A stretch of 47,136 bases of DNA from contig NZ_JTHE03000048.1 of assembly GCF_000817775.3 (NCBI RefSeq), positions 1 to 47,136 on the forward strand, in the 5' to 3' direction. Position numbers and translations under genes: made by a program. Shown one piece after another: positions 1-8,639 of the stretch (its first letter is position 1; each line of letters opens with the position of its first letter). The DNA is from Lyngbya confervoides BDU141951 (lineage in GTDB: Bacteria; Cyanobacteriota; Cyanobacteriia; Thermosynechococcales; Thermosynechococcaceae). The notes under the pieces were generated by a model, which saw only the letters and a program-made list of their open reading frames with translations, was not told where the DNA came from and did no database searches.

Positions 1-39
1 GCGTCAATTGTGTGGGGCTAACGCCCCGCTCCTATCCCT

Positions 40-62
40 CCCCGACCTAAGAGGATCGGGGT
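40..62 (+). terminator. candidate terminator hairpin at window start
   Basis: CCCCGA and TCGGGG can pair as a 6-bp GC stem around a short loop, followed by TTTC. A second small hairpin (GGGGC-TAAC-GCCCC, 14-27) precedes it. On the plus strand this could end a gene lying left of the window. The T-run is short, so the call is weak. Confidence 0.3.
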
Positions 63-116
63 TTCTCGGAGAAAACTAATGATCAAGTTTCATTCTCAAG
101 AAAGCCGACCTTTTTT

Positions 117-764
117 TCAGGATTGACCCGAGCGGGCAGCATAGGCGGCCTGCAGGTCAGCAATCGTAAAAATCGATTCAAACTCAATTCCTTGCTGTTG
201 ATAAAACTCTGCACCACCCTGTTGGCGATCTACCATGGCCAGGACGCGATTGGCCTGATAGCCCGCCTGGCGTAGTCGCTCAATGGCCATCAGGGCCGAT
301 TGGCCTGTGGTAACCACATCTTCCACCACCACCACCGTGCTGTTGGGAGGCAGGGAGGGACCCTCCAGATAGGCCATTGTGCCATGCCCCTTTGCCTGCT
401 TGCGAATGATAATCCCTGGGATCGGTCGCTTTTGCAACGCAGAAACAATCGAGACAGCAGAGACAATGGGATCAGCCCCCAAGGTCAACCCCGCAATGGC
501 ATCCACCTCCCTGGGCAGTCGATGCAACAGCAAATGCCCAAGGGCTAAGGCCCCCTCGGGGTGGAGCGTCACCACTTTCCCGTTGATGTAGTAGGAACTG
601 CTCTGCCCCGACGAGAGGGTAAAGTTGCCCTCCTGGTAAGCATGTTGGACCAGCAAGTCCAAAAGTGTTTGTCGGAGATCGGTCTCTGGGGGCACTGCAC
701 CCGCGTTTAATTCTGCATCAATGCACTCTGCATTCCTTGAATGGGTCATAGCCAACTCAGCCAA
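117..764 (-). CDS. pyrE: orotate phosphoribosyltransferase
   Basis: The 215-residue protein transfers phosphoribose from PRPP to orotate, making OMP in de novo pyrimidine synthesis in the cytosol. The type I phosphoribosyltransferase PRPP loop VVVVEDVVTTGQSA is near residues 144-157. The N-terminal part has FTLSSGQSSSYYINGK, the orotate-binding strand region typical of PyrE. Length is normal, although the first 25-30 residues are a poorly conserved extension and a later start is possible. The gene stands alone on the minus strand, divergent from a small exported protein. It shows no sign of fusion to PyrF. Confidence 0.93.
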   Translation of the reverse strand: MAELAMTHSRNAECIDAELNAGAVPPETDLRQTLLDLLVQHAYQEGNFTLSSGQSSSYYINGKVVTLHPEGALALGHLLLHRLPREVDAIAGLTLGADPIVSAVSIVSALQKRPIPGIIIRKQAKGHGTMAYLEGPSLPPNSTVVVVEDVVTTGQSALMAIERLRQAGYQANRVLAMVDRQQGGAEFYQQQGIEFESIFTIADLQAAYAARSGQS

Positions 765-975
765 ATCACAATAGCAGCCCCTCCGGCCTAAATTATATTC
801 CTTGATTGCAAGAAAACCCGAGAATTTTGGGCAATCTTAGAGATGATAGTATTTTGGCCTATCTATCGATCTTCAAGCGCAGATCGACGGGCAGCAGCCT
901 TGCTATTCCCTCCGATTATCTCTGGGAGGCGATGGAGGGGCTTGATGAACATAAACTTTCAAAGGATTTGGGTGA

Positions 976-1356
976 ATGAAAGCGTGTACAAAAGTTTTGG
1001 GCAGTCTGGCCCTAGTCTTAGCAGGATTGGGGCTAGATTGTCCCAGCGGCATTGCTCAAACAGCGGATCCCGCGGAGTCGCTCCATTACGACTCTATCCC
1101 GGAAGTGGTCGATCGCAATACCCGAATCGATACCTACTTCCAGGATGACTCTACGCTGGGAGATGGCAAATTCTTCTTCGGAGTTGAATTTAGCGATCGC
1201 ACCTTGGTCAAGTCTGGCCGTCAGATAGAAGCCCTCTATCGCGACTTACTCCAGCAGCAGGACGAAGATTACCCAACCCTGCGGACGCGCGACCTCCCCA
1301 ATCCCTTCAACTCATCCCTGTCTGAAATTCAACCGTCAGCAGGATTTTTGCCCTAG
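976..1356 (+). CDS. small exported hypothetical protein
   Basis: The 126-residue protein has an N-terminal signal peptide (KACTKVLGSLALVLAGLGL, with likely cleavage after the AQT/ADP region near residue 30). The mature part is about 95 polar residues with no cysteine and no recognisable catalytic motif. The chosen ATG has an AAAGGA element about 10 bases upstream. A strong hairpin follows the stop, which supports a single-gene transcript. It resembles short exported proteins conserved only in cyanobacteria. I do not recognise a function. Confidence 0.65.
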   Translation: MKACTKVLGSLALVLAGLGLDCPSGIAQTADPAESLHYDSIPEVVDRNTRIDTYFQDDSTLGDGKFFFGVEFSDRTLVKSGRQIEALYRDLLQQQDEDYPTLRTRDLPNPFNSSLSEIQPSAGFLP

Positions 1357-1385
1357 GGGCTAAATGCCAACTACCCACTTTCCCA

Positions 1386-1444
1386 GGACCATGGGTTTAA
1401 GGCCAGCTCAGTATGAACCCAGCCTAAAGCCATGGTCCAATTTT
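1386..1444 (+). terminator. rho-independent terminator after the small exported protein
   Basis: GGACCATGG (1386-1394) pairs perfectly with CCATGGTCC (1430-1438). The arms extend imperfectly inward through GTTTAAGGC and GCCTAAAG. The stem is followed by AATTTT. It lies 30 bases after the stop of the preceding gene. Confidence 0.65.
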
Positions 1445-1456
1445 GCGTTCAAGAAA

Positions 1457-1529
1457 TCCAGGGTGCAGGAGTTGAACCTGCCTGAGGCGAATTATGAGTT
1501 CGCTGCCTAGACCGCTCGGCCAACCCTGG
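1457..1529 (-). tRNA. tRNA with anticodon CAU (Ile2 or elongator Met)
   Basis: A complete cloverleaf is visible on the minus strand. The acceptor CCAGGGT pairs with ACCCTGG, and the discriminator is A. The D arm is GGCCGAGCGGTCTAGGC. The anticodon stem GCGAA/TTCGC encloses the loop CTCATAA, and the T arm GCAGG/CCTGC encloses TTCAACT. CCA is not encoded. It is not the initiator: position 1 pairs with 72, and the anticodon stem lacks three consecutive G-C pairs. The D arm resembles plastid trnI-CAU, so the lysidine-modified isoleucine tRNA is my preferred reading. Elongator methionine cannot be excluded. Confidence 0.88.
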
Positions 1530-1710
1530 CGGGGTCACTTTAATTTGAGTATTTTGAGTATATAGTAATCCTGAAAATTTCCACCACTCGCCCCAGGGCT
1601 AGGATTTGCGATTTGATCGGCACAGCGCTAAGCTGTCTTAGCGATGAATAATCCCTCGAGGTCGTTCCTGAGTTCATCCAGTTCATATTTTTTTCCCTAG
1701 GACTGAGCGC

Positions 1711-2469
1711 ATGGCCAAGCGACAGTTGCAGGCGGCCGGTGCTGCGCCTGCATCCTCTGCAACTACAACATCCAGCATCAGCTCAAACGCGAAATTTACG
1801 CTGCTTTTGCTGGGAATTATGCTCCTGATTGGGGCTGCAACGGGCTTGGCGGGGTACTTCTTTGGCCGCAACTCCCTGCGCGGCATTACCCAGCCCGATA
1901 TCAACCCCTTTATTAACAACTCCGAAGAGACGGGTCAGAATCCCCGTCAGGGGGTCAGCTTCCTCAAGGAAACCCAAATTATTCAGCAGTCCAAGGCATT
2001 AACGCAAAATTCAAACGCGAAGGTTGAATCCCCGGACAAACCGGATAATCAGGCTAAACAGTCCACCCCAGCCGCCGAAAAAAAGCAGGGCAAAACCACT
2101 CAAAAGGCGTCGGGTAAATACCCCATTCAGCTCAAAAGTCAGGGGATCAGGCTAGATATTCGCTCCCTGACTCAAAAGGGAGACGAAATTGAGCTAGATG
2201 TTGCCATGGCCAACGGGGGTGAAAAACCGGTCCAATTTATCTATACGTTTTTGGATGTGACCGATGATGAGGGATTTGCCCTCTCTTCCGAGGTGGTGGG
2301 CATCCCCGAGACTCTGCAGCCCCAAAGTGAAACCCATGTCGGTACGATTACAATCTTTGATGCCCCACCCGGCAGCATTAAGCGATTAAATCTTAGCCTG
2401 ACCAATTACCCCGACCAAAACGTCAGCCTGGAAGTCAAAGACATTCCGGTCAGTTCCGGGACGGACTAG
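1711..2469 (+). CDS. membrane-anchored hypothetical protein
   Basis: The 252-residue protein has a short Ala/Ser/Thr-rich cytoplasmic N-terminus and one transmembrane helix (about residues 28-50, FTLLLLGIMLLIGAATGLAGYFF). A low-complexity Lys/Gln/Pro linker (about 75-135) follows. The C-terminal domain (about 140-245) looks all-beta, with the pattern of an immunoglobulin-like or DUF4352-like fold (VAMANGGEKPVQFIYTFLDVTDDEGF). There is no catalytic motif. AGGA lies 8 bases before the ATG. A single-pass protein with an extracytoplasmic beta domain is as far as the sequence goes. Confidence 0.65.
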   Translation: MAKRQLQAAGAAPASSATTTSSISSNAKFTLLLLGIMLLIGAATGLAGYFFGRNSLRGITQPDINPFINNSEETGQNPRQGVSFLKETQIIQQSKALTQNSNAKVESPDKPDNQAKQSTPAAEKKQGKTTQKASGKYPIQLKSQGIRLDIRSLTQKGDEIELDVAMANGGEKPVQFIYTFLDVTDDEGFALSSEVVGIPETLQPQSETHVGTITIFDAPPGSIKRLNLSLTNYPDQNVSLEVKDIPVSSGTD

Positions 2470-2557
2470 ATCTATAATTCCGATTCAGTTTGCTTTCCAT
2501 GCAGAACGTCCGTACCTTTGGCAACTTGGAGGGATTTTTGCCCTCTATACGCAACCC

Positions 2558-3886
2558 ATGACTTCTTTGATTGCTATTCTTGCGCTAATTGCAATTAACG
2601 CTTTCTTTGTCACTGCGGAATTTTCAATTGTCATTGTGCGGCGATCGCGCATTCAGCAGCTGGTTCTGGAGGGCGATGCCCCCGCCAAAACGGTCCAAAA
2701 CCTCCAGCGAGATTTAAACCGACTGCTTTCCACCACCCAGATTGGCATCACGCTCTCCTGTCTGGCTCTGGGTTGGATCTCAGAGCGCACCATTTCATCC
2801 CTGGTCAGTGCAGGCCTGTCTGTGCTTCAGGTGAGTGCCCTGCAAAACTCCTCCATTATTCGATCACTCAGTATTTTGCTGGTGTTTCTGTCCGTAGCCT
2901 ACCTACAAATTGTGCTGGGAGAGTTAGGACCAAAGTCCCTGGCACTGAGGTATTCAGAATATCTGGCTCGATCCTTGGGGCCCTTGAGTCTGAGCATCTC
3001 CAATTTGCTCTATCCCTTTATTTGGTTGCTCAATCGGTCCACAGAAATTTTGCTGAGCATGTTTGGCATCCAGTTTTCAGAGGAGGAACTCTACGGGCAG
3101 GTCACCACCAAGGAGCTTCAGCTCATGGTCGAAGCCTCTGCCATCGCCTCCAATGAACCAGAGGAACAGTTGCTGCGTAACTTTTTTGAGTTTGGAGAAA
3201 TTACGGTACGAGAGCTGATGGTGCCCCGCACCAACATTGAGGCGTTTCCCGTTCGCGGCACCTACGCAGAATTTTTAGCCCTTCTGGCCCACATCGGTCA
3301 CGAGTCCTATCCGGTCATTGATCAATCCCTAGATGATGTCCAGGGGATCTTAAAACTTCACGATCTGGCTACGGGCTTGCAGGATCAGCAGATTCAGGCG
3401 GACACTGTGGTTTCCCGGTGGGTTCAGCCTCCCCGGTTTGTCAATGAAAACACCTCCATCACCGAGGCCCTAGAGCTGATGTACAAGCACAATCAGACTA
3501 TGCTCATGGTTCGCGAGGAAGATGTGGGCGGCACCGCGGGTTTAATCCATCTCAAGGACATTCTCGGGGTGATCATTAGCGATCCCGAGGAGGATGAAAT
3601 TGAGCGCAGCCAGGAGATTCAGCAGGAGGCGGAACAGCTATATTCTGTGCAGGCCCAAACCTCCATTGAAAGCATTAACGAGCAGCTCGGCATTAATCTT
3701 CCCTTTAGCGAAGAGTATCAGACCGTGGGCGGATTTTTGCTATTTTCGCTCCAAAAGGTTCCCCAAATTAATGATCAGCTGGTCTACGAAAATTTAGAAT
3801 TCACCGTGACTTCTCTAGAAGGCCCTCGCCTTGAGCGCATTCAGGTTAAATGTCTGCCTGCTCCTCCCGAGACCATCAGCGTTTGA
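2558..3886 (+). CDS. CNNM/TlyC-type membrane protein with CBS pair
   Basis: The 442-residue protein belongs to the hemolysin-like HlyC/CorC/CNNM family. Family members act in Mg2+ or other divalent-cation transport or homeostasis. The order is the DUF21 transmembrane domain (about 1-200, opening INAFFVTAEFSIVIVRRSRI, a family hallmark), a CBS pair (about 215-340, starting MVPRTNIEAFPV), and a CorC_HlyC cytoplasmic domain (about 355-435, VGGFLLFSLQKVP). Length is normal. The annotation 'hemolysin' is historical. It ends in a convergent arrangement with PSRP-3, separated by a hairpin. Confidence 0.88.
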   Translation: MTSLIAILALIAINAFFVTAEFSIVIVRRSRIQQLVLEGDAPAKTVQNLQRDLNRLLSTTQIGITLSCLALGWISERTISSLVSAGLSVLQVSALQNSSIIRSLSILLVFLSVAYLQIVLGELGPKSLALRYSEYLARSLGPLSLSISNLLYPFIWLLNRSTEILLSMFGIQFSEEELYGQVTTKELQLMVEASAIASNEPEEQLLRNFFEFGEITVRELMVPRTNIEAFPVRGTYAEFLALLAHIGHESYPVIDQSLDDVQGILKLHDLATGLQDQQIQADTVVSRWVQPPRFVNENTSITEALELMYKHNQTMLMVREEDVGGTAGLIHLKDILGVIISDPEEDEIERSQEIQQEAEQLYSVQAQTSIESINEQLGINLPFSEEYQTVGGFLLFSLQKVPQINDQLVYENLEFTVTSLEGPRLERIQVKCLPAPPETISV

Positions 3887-3918
3887 TCTCCCCTGGCTTG
3901 GGAACGAAGTAGGCTCGA

Positions 3919-3956
3919 ACAAAAACACTTCCCTCATCAATGGTGGGGGAAGTGTT
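3919..3956 (-). terminator. terminator between convergent genes
   Basis: AACACTTCCC (3924-3933) and GGGAAGTGTT (3947-3956) form a 10-bp perfect stem with a 13-base loop. On the minus strand the stem is followed by TTTTTGTT, so it should terminate the PSRP-3 transcript. It may also slow transcription from the left. Confidence 0.7.
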
Positions 3957-3994
3957 GCTGAAGCTAACATCTGAGGCACCTGAAGCCAAGGATG

Positions 3995-4294
3995 CTACGC
4001 CGTTCCGGCAAAGGTCACCTCTGGAAACTTCGACATGGCTTCATCCACAGGACGGTTCTTTCCTTCTTCCTGCCAATAGTTGATCACTTCCGTAGCCTTG
4101 TTGAGCAGCTCAATCCGATCCACCTCTGAGATCCAGGATTTCTTCTCCAGCTCAGCCTTAAGTTCTTCCCAGGCATCGTTCCGAGGCCAGAAAAAGTATG
4201 ATGTTAAAGGGCTGGTTCCGTTCCCCACCACCTGATCAACGGCGAGGGCAACGTTATCTTCAAGCCACAAAATTTTCAAAATGAACTTTGACAA
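3995..4294 (-). CDS. ycf65: ribosomal protein PSRP-3 / Ycf65 (cS23)
   Basis: This 99-residue protein is the plastid- and cyanobacteria-specific small-subunit ribosomal protein. The family signature is clear: [41 protein letters not shown] and [16 protein letters not shown]. It binds the 30S subunit. The start is a TTG, chosen because GGAGG sits 5 bases upstream and the protein then begins MSKFILK as expected. The gene is head to head with the HAD hydrolase, with start codons about 50 bases apart, so their promoters must overlap. Confidence 0.9.
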   Translation of the reverse strand: MSKFILKILWLEDNVALAVDQVVGNGTSPLTSYFFWPRNDAWEELKAELEKKSWISEVDRIELLNKATEVINYWQEEGKNRPVDEAMSKFPEVTFAGTA

Positions 4295-4347
4295 TCAAAC
4301 CTCCAAGCAGATTTTATGTACAACCTATGATCATACCTTATTCGCGA

Positions 4348-5148
4348 ATGGACCAGCCGGTTGCCCTGATCATTTTTGATATCGATGGGGTGGTTCGAGA
4401 TGTTGCCCAGTCCTATCGTCGGGCGATCGCGGATACGGTGGAACATTTCACAGCGCAGCAGTATCGGCCCACCATGACCGACATCGATGCCCTGAAGGCC
4501 GAGGGCCTGTGGAACAACGATTGGAAAGCGTCCCAGGAGCTGATTTACCGGCACTACGAGGGACAGGGTAGGGCGCGTGAGTCGGTTCCCCACGGCTACG
4601 ATGCCATTGTGGACTATTTTCAAGGCAAATATCGCGGTCAAGCGTTTTCTGGCTACATTAAGGATGAGCCGCTCCTGATGTCGGCCCACTATTTAGAGCA
4701 GTTGCAACATCAGCAAATTGGCTGGGGCTTCTTCAGCGGAGCCACGCGCGGGTCGGCCTGCTATGTCCTAGAGAGTCGTCTGGGAATCAACTCTCCCCCC
4801 TTAGTGGCCATGGAGGATGCACCGGGAAAGCCGGATCCCCAGGGGCTGTTCCAAACGGTTACCTTGATTGAATCGCAGCTGACGCGCCTGAATCCCAGCT
4901 TGAACCATTGGGAGAGCGTGCCCATTTTCTATGTGGGGGATACCGCAGCGGATATGAAAACCGCTGAAAATGCCCAGCAGCAGTGGCGCGATCGCCCCAT
5001 TTACGGGATTGGCGTCGTTCCCCCCCATGCCTGGGAAAATGAGCGCTATGGCCCCCAACTCTTAGCCCAGGGAGCTAAGGCCGTGGTTCAGCAGGTCGAA
5101 GACATCACCGCCCCGTTTATTCAGCACCTGCTAGCGAGCCCAGCCTGA
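4348..5148 (+). CDS. HAD-superfamily hydrolase (TIGR01548-like)
   Basis: The predicted phosphatase-like enzyme is of the HAD IA type found in cyanobacteria. Motif I is FDIDGVVRD, with the nucleophile Asp and the acid/base Asp two residues on. Motif II is likely in FFSGATRGSACYVL. The C-terminal motif is FYVGDTAADMKTAENA, supplying the Mg2+-binding acids. I chose ATG 4348 because it places motif I about 8 residues from the start, as in relatives. An in-frame ATG (4327) and a TTG (4288, inside the PSRP-3 gene) lie upstream. The substrate is unknown. Confidence 0.8.
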   Translation: MDQPVALIIFDIDGVVRDVAQSYRRAIADTVEHFTAQQYRPTMTDIDALKAEGLWNNDWKASQELIYRHYEGQGRARESVPHGYDAIVDYFQGKYRGQAFSGYIKDEPLLMSAHYLEQLQHQQIGWGFFSGATRGSACYVLESRLGINSPPLVAMEDAPGKPDPQGLFQTVTLIESQLTRLNPSLNHWESVPIFYVGDTAADMKTAENAQQQWRDRPIYGIGVVPPHAWENERYGPQLLAQGAKAVVQQVEDITAPFIQHLLASPA

Positions 5149-5326
5149 AGGCCAGTGAGTTCTCCAGGGCTATTATGGGGGGTGTAACGGGAAGCGACGA
5201 AACAGTTAAGGTTTGCAGCAAACCCTAACAATCTCTAACTTTAATCTCAGGTTTAGGTGCAAATTTTGGGGATCACGCTAGGCTAAGGGGCAAAAGTTTT
5301 GTGAAGCTTAAGAGGGCCTTCTGTTG

Positions 5327-6751
5327 ATGTCACAGCAAAAATTTGGGGTGATCGGCCTCGCAGTTATGGGCGAAAATCTGGCGCTCAACGTTGAACGAAA
5401 CGGCTTTCCCGTGGCGGTTTATAACCGAACAGAATCAAAAACGCAGGAGTTTATGGCCCAGCGGGCAGCCGGGCGCAACGTTAAGCCCACCTATAGCCTG
5501 GAAGAGTTTGTTGCCTCCCTTGAGCGGCCCCGACGCATTTTAATGATGGTGAAGGCCGGACGGGCGGTAGATGCCGTCATTGATCAACTCAAGCCCTTGC
5601 TAGAAAGTGGAGATATCCTCATTGATGGGGGCAATTCGCTCTACGAAGATACGAAGCGTCGAACAGAGGCCCTGGAAGGCGAGGGGTTTCGCTTTATTGG
5701 CATGGGCGTCAGCGGCGGGGAAGAAGGTGCGCTGAACGGGCCCAGCCTGATGCCGGGCGGTACGGAGGAAGCCTACGCAGCGCTGGCCCCTATCTTAAAC
5801 AAAGTTGCGGCCCAGGTCGATGACGGCCCCTGCGTTACCTATATTGGACCGGGAGGCGCGGGGCATTACGTCAAAATGGTCCACAACGGGATTGAATATG
5901 GCGATATGCAGCTTATTGCAGAGGCCTACGATCTGCTCAAGACCGTGGCAGGATTGGGCCACCAGGATCTGCATCAAATTTTCACAGACTGGAATCAAAC
6001 CGAGGAACTCAGCTCTTTCCTCATTGAAATTACGGCACAAATTTTCTCCTACCTTGACCCAGGAACCCAAAAGCCTCTGGTGGAGCTCATTCTTGACGCA
6101 GCCGGCCAAAAGGGCACTGGAAGATGGACCGTGATCAGTGCCCTGGAGCTCGGGGTATCAATTCCCACCATTACGGCGGCGGTCAATGCCCGCATCATGT
6201 CTTCCTACAAGCAGGAGCGGGTGCAGGCGGCCCAGAAGCTTGCCTTCTCATCGCCTGCCTTCCATGGCGATCGCGATGAATTTGTGCAGCAGGTGCGCGA
6301 TGCCCTCTACTGCTCGAAAATTTGCTCCTATGCCCAGGGCATGGCTCTGCTCTCTACAGCCTCCCAAACCTTTGACTTTCATTTAAATCTGGCGGAAATT
6401 TCTCGCATCTGGAAGGGAGGCTGCATTATCCGGGCGCAATTTTTAGACAAGATTAAAGCCGCCTTTCAGACAAACCCGCAACTGGCTAACCTTCTGCTGG
6501 CTGACGAGTTCAGGCAAACAATTCTAGATAAGCAAGAGGCCTGGCGCAAAGTGATTGCCCATGCCGCCTATCAAGGGATTTCTGTACCGGCCTTTAGCGC
6601 CTCCCTGGACTATTTTGACTCCTACCGCCGCGATCGCCTCCCCCAAAACCTGACCCAGGCCCAACGGGACTTTTTTGGAGCCCATACCTACGAGCGCATT
6701 GACCAACCCGGAACGTTTCACACCGAATGGGTCAAGGTTAATGAGGCCTAG
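5327..6751 (+). CDS. gnd: 6-phosphogluconate dehydrogenase, decarboxylating
   Basis: The enzyme oxidises 6-phosphogluconate to ribulose 5-phosphate, CO2 and NADPH in the oxidative pentose phosphate pathway, the main dark NADPH source in cyanobacteria. The Rossmann opening is FGVIGLAVMGENLALN, followed by the NADP-selective VAVYNRT. The substrate and catalytic region contains GVSGGEEGALNGPSLMPGG and HYVKMVHNGIEYGDMQ, with the catalytic Lys and the His-Asn pair. The C-terminal all-helical domain contains QKGTGRWT. At 474 residues it is full length. I chose ATG 5327; a TTG lies directly before it. The last 14 bases overlap the convergent MFS gene. Confidence 0.96.
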   Translation: MSQQKFGVIGLAVMGENLALNVERNGFPVAVYNRTESKTQEFMAQRAAGRNVKPTYSLEEFVASLERPRRILMMVKAGRAVDAVIDQLKPLLESGDILIDGGNSLYEDTKRRTEALEGEGFRFIGMGVSGGEEGALNGPSLMPGGTEEAYAALAPILNKVAAQVDDGPCVTYIGPGGAGHYVKMVHNGIEYGDMQLIAEAYDLLKTVAGLGHQDLHQIFTDWNQTEELSSFLIEITAQIFSYLDPGTQKPLVELILDAAGQKGTGRWTVISALELGVSIPTITAAVNARIMSSYKQERVQAAQKLAFSSPAFHGDRDEFVQQVRDALYCSKICSYAQGMALLSTASQTFDFHLNLAEISRIWKGGCIIRAQFLDKIKAAFQTNPQLANLLLADEFRQTILDKQEAWRKVIAHAAYQGISVPAFSASLDYFDSYRRDRLPQNLTQAQRDFFGAHTYERIDQPGTFHTEWVKVNEA

Positions 6752-7985
6752 AGGCCTGGGCAATAGCCTGGCGCAGTCGTGGAAAATTCGGCAGAAAGAA
6801 AAGCACGCTGGCCATACAGAGCCCTCCCTCTAGCATTAACGCAAACGGCGCGGTGAACCAATCTGCAATCACGCCTGCCAGCAGGTTGCCAAAGGGAAGC
6901 ATCGTGCCGTTGGTGATCACAAACAACGACATAATCCGTCCGCGCTTGGTTTCTTCAGTAACGGTTTGCAAGATCGTGTTGCTGGCCGAAATTTGTAAGA
7001 TCAATAAAAATCCCACCCCCATAATCAACAATAGGGATAGATTTAACCATCGACTTTGGGCAAATCCCATCAATGCGACCCCGGTCAACAGGGGGGAAAA
7101 GGTCAAGAGGGCATCAAGCCCCCGAACGGAGGACCAGAGACTGAGCATGATGGCCCCAAAAATCCCCCCGACCCCCGAAGCCGTCACAAATAAACCAAAT
7201 ATTTCCGGTCCCCCCTGCAGGATCCGTTCCGCAAACACGGGTCCCAGGGTAATGATGGGAGTCGCAAACAGATTCACCACCGCTAGCTGCAGCAACACCG
7301 TGCGAATGGGCAGCGATTGGAGGGCATAGTGCACTCCAGACTGGATATCGCGCCAGGGCTGTCGGAGTTGAAGGGGGGAGGCGTTGGTTTGCAGATCTCG
7401 CATGGCCAGCAGAGCCGAGAGGATCGCCAGATAGCTCAGGCCATCTGCTAAAAAGCAAAATCCCGCCCCCACGTAGGCCAGCAAAATCCCGGCAATGGCA
7501 GGGCCAAGGAGACGAGACAAACTGACCAAAATCGAATTTAGCGCGATCGCATTGGTTAAATATTCTTTGTTGACTAAAAGGGTGGGAATTAAAGCTTGCC
7601 GAGTGGGATCATCAATGGCTTCAATCAACGCCTGAATCGCTGTCAGCAGAACCAAGGCCCCGATGCTCAAATGGTTTGAAAAGGCAAGCATGGCCAGGAT
7701 CAGTGCCCGCACCGTCGCCACCGTTTGCACCAAAATCAGAATTTTACGCCGATCTTTGCGATCGGCGATCAGTCCCCCCACGGGGGCAAAAATAATCGTG
7801 GGGCTTAAGCTAAAAAATGCAATGATTCCCACCATGAGAGGAGAATCTGTTAATTCATAGATCAGCCAAATTGCGACAGTTTTGGTGATCCAGGTGCCAA
7901 TCTGCGACAGTCCATGGCCGACAAAATAAAGTCGATAGTTAGGGGAAGCTAAGGCTCTAAAAATATTGGGAATTGCCAGCATCAT
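6738..7985 (-). CDS. MFS transporter, EntS-like
   Basis: The 415-residue 12-helix permease is of the MFS_3/EntS type, whose members export siderophores or other small molecules. The N-terminal half shows the typical FRALASPNYRLYFVGHGLSQIGTWI start. The conserved loop between helices 2 and 3 is GGLIADRKDRRKIL. AAGGA lies 6 bases upstream of the ATG. It is the last gene of a minus-strand run and starts 16 bases after a deleted GH3 gene, downstream of an intact GH3 and a PLP-dependent synthase. That suggests export of a product made by them; this is inference. Confidence 0.85.
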   Translation of the reverse strand: MMLAIPNIFRALASPNYRLYFVGHGLSQIGTWITKTVAIWLIYELTDSPLMVGIIAFFSLSPTIIFAPVGGLIADRKDRRKILILVQTVATVRALILAMLAFSNHLSIGALVLLTAIQALIEAIDDPTRQALIPTLLVNKEYLTNAIALNSILVSLSRLLGPAIAGILLAYVGAGFCFLADGLSYLAILSALLAMRDLQTNASPLQLRQPWRDIQSGVHYALQSLPIRTVLLQLAVVNLFATPIITLGPVFAERILQGGPEIFGLFVTASGVGGIFGAIMLSLWSSVRGLDALLTFSPLLTGVALMGFAQSRWLNLSLLLIMGVGFLLILQISASNTILQTVTEETKRGRIMSLFVITNGTMLPFGNLLAGVIADWFTAPFALMLEGGLCMASVLFFLPNFPRLRQAIAQASRPH

Positions 7986-8001
7986 TCAAGATCCTTGCCT
8001 G

Positions 8002-8457
8002 TTATCCCTGGGGAACGGCGGCGGGAAAGCTGACTTCCTCAAGCACAGAAAACTCAGCAAGAGAGTCGCGATCCTCGCTAAGGTGAGGAATTTTTAACTG
8101 AGAGTCGGACATGCCCCGGTTAACCCAACGTTGACGGAGCCGGTTCCAGACTGGGTGGTTGCGCAGGCTCCTCACCATCACTGGTCCATAGGGAGTCGGG
8201 GCAGAGGTCTTCCCCTGAAGACACACGGAGTCCGTCATCAAGGCCGGACCAAACCGCACCGCTTTCCCGGCTTGGGAAGAATGCGTCCGAATCTCCCCCA
8301 GATGGAAGCGGCGCCCCATCTCAGTATTGCGATGAAAGGTCAGGAGAGAGTCCAAAAACCGCTGTTGGCTCCCTTCTACTGTTTGGGACCTCCGAATAAA
8401 GTTTGACTTTTCGTAGGTTGCAAATGCAGTGACAGCTTTCGGCACAAGTCCAAGCAT
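8002..8457 (-). pseudogene. internally deleted GH3 family gene
   Basis: The 151-codon ORF aligns to both ends of the neighbouring GH3 protein. Its start (FIRRSQTVEGSQQRFLDSLL, then an NTEMGRRFHL segment) matches the GH3 N-terminus. KTSAPTPYGPVMVRSLR resembles a decayed TSGSTGKRKLIPVTRSS adenylation loop. Its end (RWVNRGMSDSQLKIPHLSED) matches QLVQQGIAETQIKLPKISND. Roughly 350-400 residues of the core, including most of the active site, are gone, yet the frame is open. It is most simply a decayed tandem duplicate. A short expressed protein without enzyme activity is possible. Confidence 0.65.
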
Positions 8458-8639
8458 GGATAGGAAGCCACGTTAAGTGGAGGCTTTGAGACAGTACCGG
8501 AAATCATACAATGCTGGGGTTCGTTCTTCATCGCCGACCCATAGGCACTGTTCCCAGGGCCGGGGCAAAATTTCGAGCCGTGGTTCTGAAACTCAGGGGC
8601 GGCCTCAGCTATCCTCCCGATCTCACAGAGGAGGGCTGA

